Shown in pieces: positions 59,101 to 64,000 of a stretch of DNA of 64,000 nucleotides. The DNA comes from Phorcus lineatus (taxonomy: Eukaryota; Mollusca; Gastropoda; Trochida; Trochidae). The first letter of the stretch is position 1. Every line of letters begins with the position of its first letter. Made by a program: the position numbers and the translations under genes. The notes beneath the pieces were generated by a model. It was not told the DNA's origin, made no database searches, and worked only from the letters and a program-made list of their open reading frames with translations. The stretch is taken from contig OV121098.1 in the NCBI GenBank assembly GCA_921293015.1, positions 9,647,016-9,711,015 on the forward strand, written 5' to 3'.

Positions 59101-59575
59101 GTATCACGAAAGAAGGAGTGAATGCGACCGAAATACATAGACGTTTGACGTATGAGAAATGTGTATGATAATGAAGCCCTTCATTATTCTCCTGTTGCAA
59201 AATGGTCAGCTGAGTTGAAGACGCGTCGCAGCTCCTTATACAATGACCAATGGTCAGCAATGCCTGTTGAAGTCATTACAGATGATATGGTTGCACAGGT
59301 CCAGGGCTTAATCTTGTCCGATCGTAGAATAAAGGTGAACGAGATATCTTCAGAGTGTGGCATTGGAAGGGTCTCATGGAAGTGTTTGCACCATGATTAA
59401 TGAGCACTTGCAATTGTCCAAGGTGTCTGCAAGATGGGTGCAACGAAACTCAAATGCACAAGATCGACACCAGAGAGCTGAATCCAGTTGTGAGCTCTTG
59501 GACATCTACAATGCTTATCCCGATAACGTTCATGCCCGTCTGGTCACATCACCGGGACCATGACACCAAGCAAGA
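59101..59575 (+). mobile_element. Mariner transposase N-terminal fragment, broken
   Basis: The plus strand reads 'KEGVNATEIHRRL', then 'VAKWSAELKTRRSSL', 'MPVEVITDDMVAQVQ', 'LILSDRRIKVNEISSECGI', 'HGSVCTMINEHLQLSKVSAR' and 'ESSCELLDIYNAYPDNVHAR'. This is the DNA-binding half of a mariner transposase (SETMAR-like family). It stops at 'LVTSPGP', where 'LVTGDETW' with the first catalytic Asp would follow. At least two frameshifts and the loss of the catalytic half make it dead. Confidence 0.92.
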
Positions 59576-60120
59576 ATGATTGCAAAAGAAGTATAAACTA
59601 CCTACTCGATGTTAATGAAAATGTATTGAAAGTGTTTATATATTGTACTGGGTGTAAAGTTAACTTGGAGAATCTGTCTTTTGGGTTAGTTTTGAAAGAA
59701 ATAAAACAAATGAGCATGCAATTGTTTATATGAATTTGAGGTTATCGATCCCCTTATTTGGAGCGTTATAAATGTTTACGGTTCTTTACAATATATTATA
59801 CCATGTTTCGCAAATGTACTTGGAAATCTGATTGTATACTTGCAATATTGTAAAACAATTTATATTACAAATAATTTAAACGCAATGAACAGTACATTAT
59901 TTATGAAAATCACCTAATAGTTTTTCCTTAAAACCTTATTGTGATCCGATCAATTTCATGAAGAACCTTTACACTGCATGAACTTATAAACTTGAATTTT
60001 GATAACTACTTCACCATTAAACTATTTTTGTACTCAACGCAATAAGCGACTTCTCCCATTCAGCACAACCTAACCACATTTGAAACTTATTTGTAGTATA
60101 AGGTGCCCCCTTTTTCCTAT
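59576..60120. other. Unassigned stretch
   Basis: AT-rich, possibly the rest of the mariner beyond recognition. Confidence 0.4.
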
Positions 60121-60127
60121 GTCGTAA

Positions 60128-60785
60128 AGCCAGAGAGAGAGAGGGAGAAAGAGAGGGGAAAAGAGAAATAGAGAGATATATGTATATATACAAACATACA
60201 GATAGACAGAGACGGAGACAGGGAGCCAGAGTGGGGAAAAGACTGAGTGTGGGAAAGAGAATTATATAGAAAGAGTGATAGACAGGGAGAAAGAGAGGGA
60301 AAGACAGAGAGGGGGAAATACATAAAGAGACAAAAAGAGAGAAAGAGACAGAAAGAAACAGAAATGGAGAAAGACAGAGAGAGACAGGAGAGAGAAAGAG
60401 GGAGTGAGAGACACAGATAGTGAGAAAGAGAGAGAGACAGAGAAACGAAAAGAGAGAGAGACAGAGAGAGATTGAAAGAGACAGATAGGGAGAGAGACAG
60501 AGAGAGAGAGAGAAAAGACAAAAGACAAATAGACAACCAGAGACAGACAAGGAAAATTAGAAGAATGATATAGAAGGAGTGAGAGGCAGAGAGACAAACA
60601 GACAGACAGAGAAAGAGAGACAGATAATAAGAGACAGAGAGACAGTCAGGCATGATGGAGAAAGACAGAGATAGACTAGAGAGAGAAAGAGGGAGTGAGA
60701 GACGAAGATAGTGAGAAAGAGAGACAGACAGAGAAACGAAAAGAGACAGACAGAAAGAGATTGAAAGACAAAAAAAGAAAGAAAA
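60128..60785. repeat. Purine-rich (GAGA/GACA) tract, about 660 bp
   Basis: The plus strand is almost wholly A and G, with 'gagagaga' and 'agacagag' words. Internal longer-period repeats occur: 'gagaaagagggagtgagaga' recurs at about 60390 and 60684. The Ser/Leu-rich frames on the minus strand are artefacts. Confidence 0.92.
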
Positions 60786-61810
60786 ATGCAAGAACAATTA
60801 GAAAGACTAGAACACACAGCAGAGTGACAAAACTTCGAAAACATCACAGAAATACAAGACAACATATCAAAGCAAAATGAATCAAAGAAACTTCCACTTC
60901 GATCAGGACCGGTCACATCCAACCTTGACACTATCCTTCAAAGAAACAAGATAATTCCTCAAGCATATAAAAAAAACTTGGATACATTCATCTTTTTGTC
61001 TCAGTTCAGTATAACACCAATTAGTCGTGGAATATTCTATGTGAATTGGTAACAATATGTCTTATATTGGTGTTTCCCATGGAAATAGTTGTGGTATGGA
61101 TTACTTTCCAAGACTCAAGACTTGCAATATGGTAGGTCAAAGTATCACTTTCTCTTATGATAACGGAGTTTGAACCACTGAAGATTACAGTTTGATCAAT
61201 ACTCTGATGTTAACAAAAATAATCTACAAAAGTTTTGTAAAATGATATTATCAGTTGTAAATAAGCAAAACTGCGTAATTTGCTGTCCGCAAGTATTTGT
61301 GGAATGCCATGAAAGAACTGAATAATAACATTATTTATCATCAATACTTTGTCTTCTTAATCACACAAACATGTGCTAGCTCTTTTCTCATTAAGATGCT
61401 ACAGTGATCTCATATGTAGACAAATAAGCGTATGAATGCAAGCTTTATTTAGCATGTGTGTGCTCTCTCGCTTTTGCACTGCTATGTATACAGTCACTCC
61501 AACTGTGTTATCACAGGACGCCTTCTCAGGGCAGCCAGCTTATATGTCAAAAGTAAAAGTTTCATTTCAAATGAAAATAAAGTGACTTTTAGTTACATGT
61601 ATCCGAAACAGACTATACGTTAATCCCCTATTGTTAATGGATTATCGCGCATCGGTAACTTTGAATGGAGAAGTCGGCTGTCCGGCAAATCGAGAACCCG
61701 CCCTTGTAACTGATACCTCAGCTAAGTTCTCACAACAAACAGCCGTGTATCACATCCTGTTATAGAGCATAAGACCATGTTGAAATTCATTTATTACTTG
61801 GTCGGTTTAT
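60786..61810. other. Unassigned stretch
   Basis: No gene or repeat recognised. Confidence 0.45.
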
Positions 61811-62313
61811 TAAGATTCCACCAAGTTATACAGAGGCTGCGTTCGTCTAATCTTTAAATGGTTAAACATGCTCAACAATTCTTAAATTTTATCAAATATT
61901 ACTTAAATTTTAAGAGTAATAAAATAAAATGATATTCCCCATACACCATATCTTTCTATCTCTTTCAGGTATGACGCCATCTCAACAAATTTAATTCCAA
62001 TTTATCTTTACCCCCCTCCCCCCCCCCCTCCCACCAACCTTCACCCCCAACCCTTCACTCTATTCAAAATTCAAAATTATGTTTTTTTTTACCACTTTAG
62101 ATCTTTTATTAACTTTATTTGGGTGTCTATGACCTATTCTAAATCTTATTCCCCCATCCATTGCAAATAACTAAGGCATAGGCCCCACGTCGGCGACATC
62201 ACCCAATGGTGGAAGCAGACGTGAAACTTCAACCCAACAACATAAGATTCCACCAAGTTATACAGAGGCTGCGTTCGTCTAATCTTTAAATGGTTAAACA
62301 TGCTCAACAATTC
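61811..62313 (+). mobile_element. LINE-type 3' tail insertion with 71-bp target duplication
   Basis: A perfect 71-bp direct repeat (61811-61881 and 62243-62313, starting 'taagattccaccaagttata') flanks a 361-bp insert. The insert ends 'gtgaaacttcaacccaacaa' with a short repeat tail, the same tail type seen inverted at 22861. Poly-C and poly-T runs lie inside. The pattern fits a 5'-truncated non-LTR insertion with an unusually long target duplication; a local tandem duplication is the alternative. Confidence 0.7.
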
Positions 62314-63060
62314 AGAGATTGTGACACATGCGTAGTTGAATATTGACTGCTAATCACCATCTCCCAACGTCTGTTAATGTTGAGTAGACCACCTAAGTTA
62401 CATGTTTGTCAGGTTTCAGGTTTAAGCATCTAATATTGGCGGACGCGCTAACGAACGATCGTTAACAATCGTTTTGGGTTCAAACAGCCGAACATAGCCC
62501 AAGTTGAGGTGGGTATGTAATGAGAATTTGCTTCCTGGTTGGCCTACTGGAATATACATATTATGGGCAACATATTTAGTCGGCTCGGGCGAGACATGTA
62601 TGCAAAAGAGAACATAACCCGTTTATACACTTCAACGCTTGTGTAAATATCAACTTGGTAATGGAAGTATCTGAGACCGAATAGGAAAGATTTCAAAACC
62701 TGTCAATTTAACGGTGAGTATATTTTCTATTTCTTTCGTCTATAACACTGATACGGGTAGTCTTATACGTTTGTGGTGAATGTTGATAGTGCAGAAAAGC
62801 TGACTATTTACATATTATACTTATGTAGTCCTATAAAATCTTATACACCATGTTGATTAGCGATCAGAAAATTCAAAATAAGGAGCTAAAGGGTGTTTTG
62901 AAAATTACTTAATTTAGACAAAGAGTCGAGTATAAAGTCAGGGAAGAAAATATGTTCACATTAAGATTCGCTCATCCATGTCGAAGATGGCTGCAACATC
63001 AACCGTCAAACGATAATCTGTTGATTTGTCCTACCGGTTTAATATACTGGTATAAACTCG
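62314..63060. other. Unassigned stretch
   Basis: No recognised gene. 'gaacgatcgttaacaatcgtt' near 62452 is a small imperfect palindrome. Confidence 0.45.
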
Positions 63061-63069
63061 TGGTATGTA

Positions 63070-63620
63070 AGTAATAACCCCTCGAAAAAAACTAAGACTC
63101 AAAATACCCGTTATCTGTTTGAAGATGTGTCAATCATATGTAACGTATAAAATACTGATCGTAGACTCAATATAATTTTAACGTTACAAGGTTAACCACA
63201 TTGCTTGTAAAATAAGGATCTTAGACTCAAAATAGTCCCAAGTGTATGTAATTAACTCCTGCTTTGTAAATCACAAATCGTTTGTAAAATAATGATCTGA
63301 CACCCAATGTACCCCTTTATCAAAGAAAGTTAAACCACGATATGTCAATATTATATCATTTGTAAAATAAGGATCTCAGACTTAAATTACCTGTTAACAG
63401 TATGTAATTAACCCCCTGTTTTGTAAATTACAAATCGTCAGTAAAATAATGATCTCGCACTCGATGTACCCCTTTATATAAAGAAAGTTAAACCGTGATA
63501 TGTCAATATTTTATTGTTAGTAGAATAAAGAGCTTAGACTCAATAAACCCCTTCACTGAATGATGATAAGACCATGGCTTGTCAATCGTTATCGCTAGTA
63601 AGAAATGTTTGAGACTGTCA
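63070..63620. repeat. Tandem repeat, about 153-bp period
   Basis: 'gtaaaataaggatct' with 'agactcaaa' recurs at 63208 and 63360, with looser copies before and after. 'aaagaaagttaaacc' and 'atgtcaatatt' recur with the same spacing. About three to four units. Confidence 0.85.
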
Positions 63621-63839
63621 ACGCTTATAAATAGTATCCTAAGGTTATTTATACGTGCTTACTCACCATTGTAATTTAGACATAAAAAAAACAAAGTATG
63701 AAATTGAAACAAGTCATGTCACCTCCCCCAACCATGGAAACGAATTGCTTCTACACTTTCCTTTCATTGAAAACATAGCCAGATAAGTTAATCTTTTAAA
63801 ATTCATGAAAAGTAATAATGTTTCTTATGAAGAGTAAAA

Positions 63840-64000
63840 AGGAGCAGTTTTAGCTAAAGACTTGAATCATGGATGTAAAGACTTAAATAGTACACGTTAA
63901 GATCTGTCAAAGTAATAGTGTTCCCTATCAAGTATAAATGGGAACAGTCTTAGCTAAAGACTTGAATAGTACACGTTAAGATCTGTCAATGTAAGAGCGT
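63840..64000. repeat. Tandem repeat, about 100-bp period, running off the edge
   Basis: 'ttagctaaagacttgaat' at 63850 and 63951, and 'gtacacgttaagatctgtca' at 63891 and 63970, show two units within the window. Confidence 0.8.

Noticed and set aside
60017-60931. Long Ser/Leu/Cys-rich frames on the minus strand
   Set aside because: Translation of the purine tract; low complexity, no start or splice support.

Overview
This is eukaryotic, AT-rich, intron-dominated DNA, most likely from a marine gastropod mollusc. The evidence is tRNA-derived SINEs with tails of the CACCTCACCT or CTCACTCACT type, a LINE and a Penelope-like fragment resembling molluscan lineages, a DIRS-type tyrosine-recombinase retrotransposon, several Tc1/mariner remnants, and repeats with 'atacccccgc' ends. 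The species assignment is inference. No bacterial-type operons, rRNA genes, stand-alone tRNA genes or CRISPR arrays were seen.

The host-gene content is sparse but coherent: exons of small secreted or receptor-like proteins. (1) On the minus strand at 2.8-4.4 kb, a signal-peptide exon is followed by one Ig-domain exon with an in-frame stop. (2) On the plus strand, three phase-matched exons (18259-18483, 34876-34915, 41319-42548) model a protein with a signal peptide, a cysteine-rich PAN/apple-like domain and about 12 ankyrin repeats. The last exon has a frameshift in a run of seven G. (3) A decayed second copy of the PAN-like first exon lies at 54.35 kb. (4) On the minus strand at 55.1-56.3 kb, a second signal-peptide exon plus Ig exon also carries one in-frame stop. 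The exon phases fit throughout, so these look like real, partly decaying members of rapidly turning-over gene families.

Region by region. 0-3.6 kb: minisatellites, a Penelope-like fragment and the first Ig exon. 3.65-15.87 kb: two large inverted repeats back to back, overlapping by 11 bp. The first contains the duplicated signal-peptide exon. The second contains a 641-bp Tc1-like MITE and part of a LINE reverse transcriptase. 18-42 kb: the PAN-ankyrin gene, whose first intron holds a foldback element, another copy of the repeat family seen in the first palindrome, a foldback MITE and a near-complete DIRS-like element (28.26-33.86 kb). Its second intron holds two Tc1-like transposon remnants and minisatellites. 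42.8-50.4 kb: nested TIR elements, a SINE-like repeat and an internally tandem TIR element. 50.4-64 kb: a hairpin MITE, tandem duplications, the second PAN-like exon, the second Ig gene, a long GTAT array, a SINE, a mariner remnant, a 660-bp purine tract, a LINE-like tail insert flanked by 71-bp direct repeats, and tandem repeats running off the window edge.

The genes do not form a pathway visible from sequence. The common theme is secreted or extracellular recognition-type domains (Ig, PAN) amid heavy rearrangement. All gene models are by eye from reading frame, splice signals and phase. No similarity search was possible.
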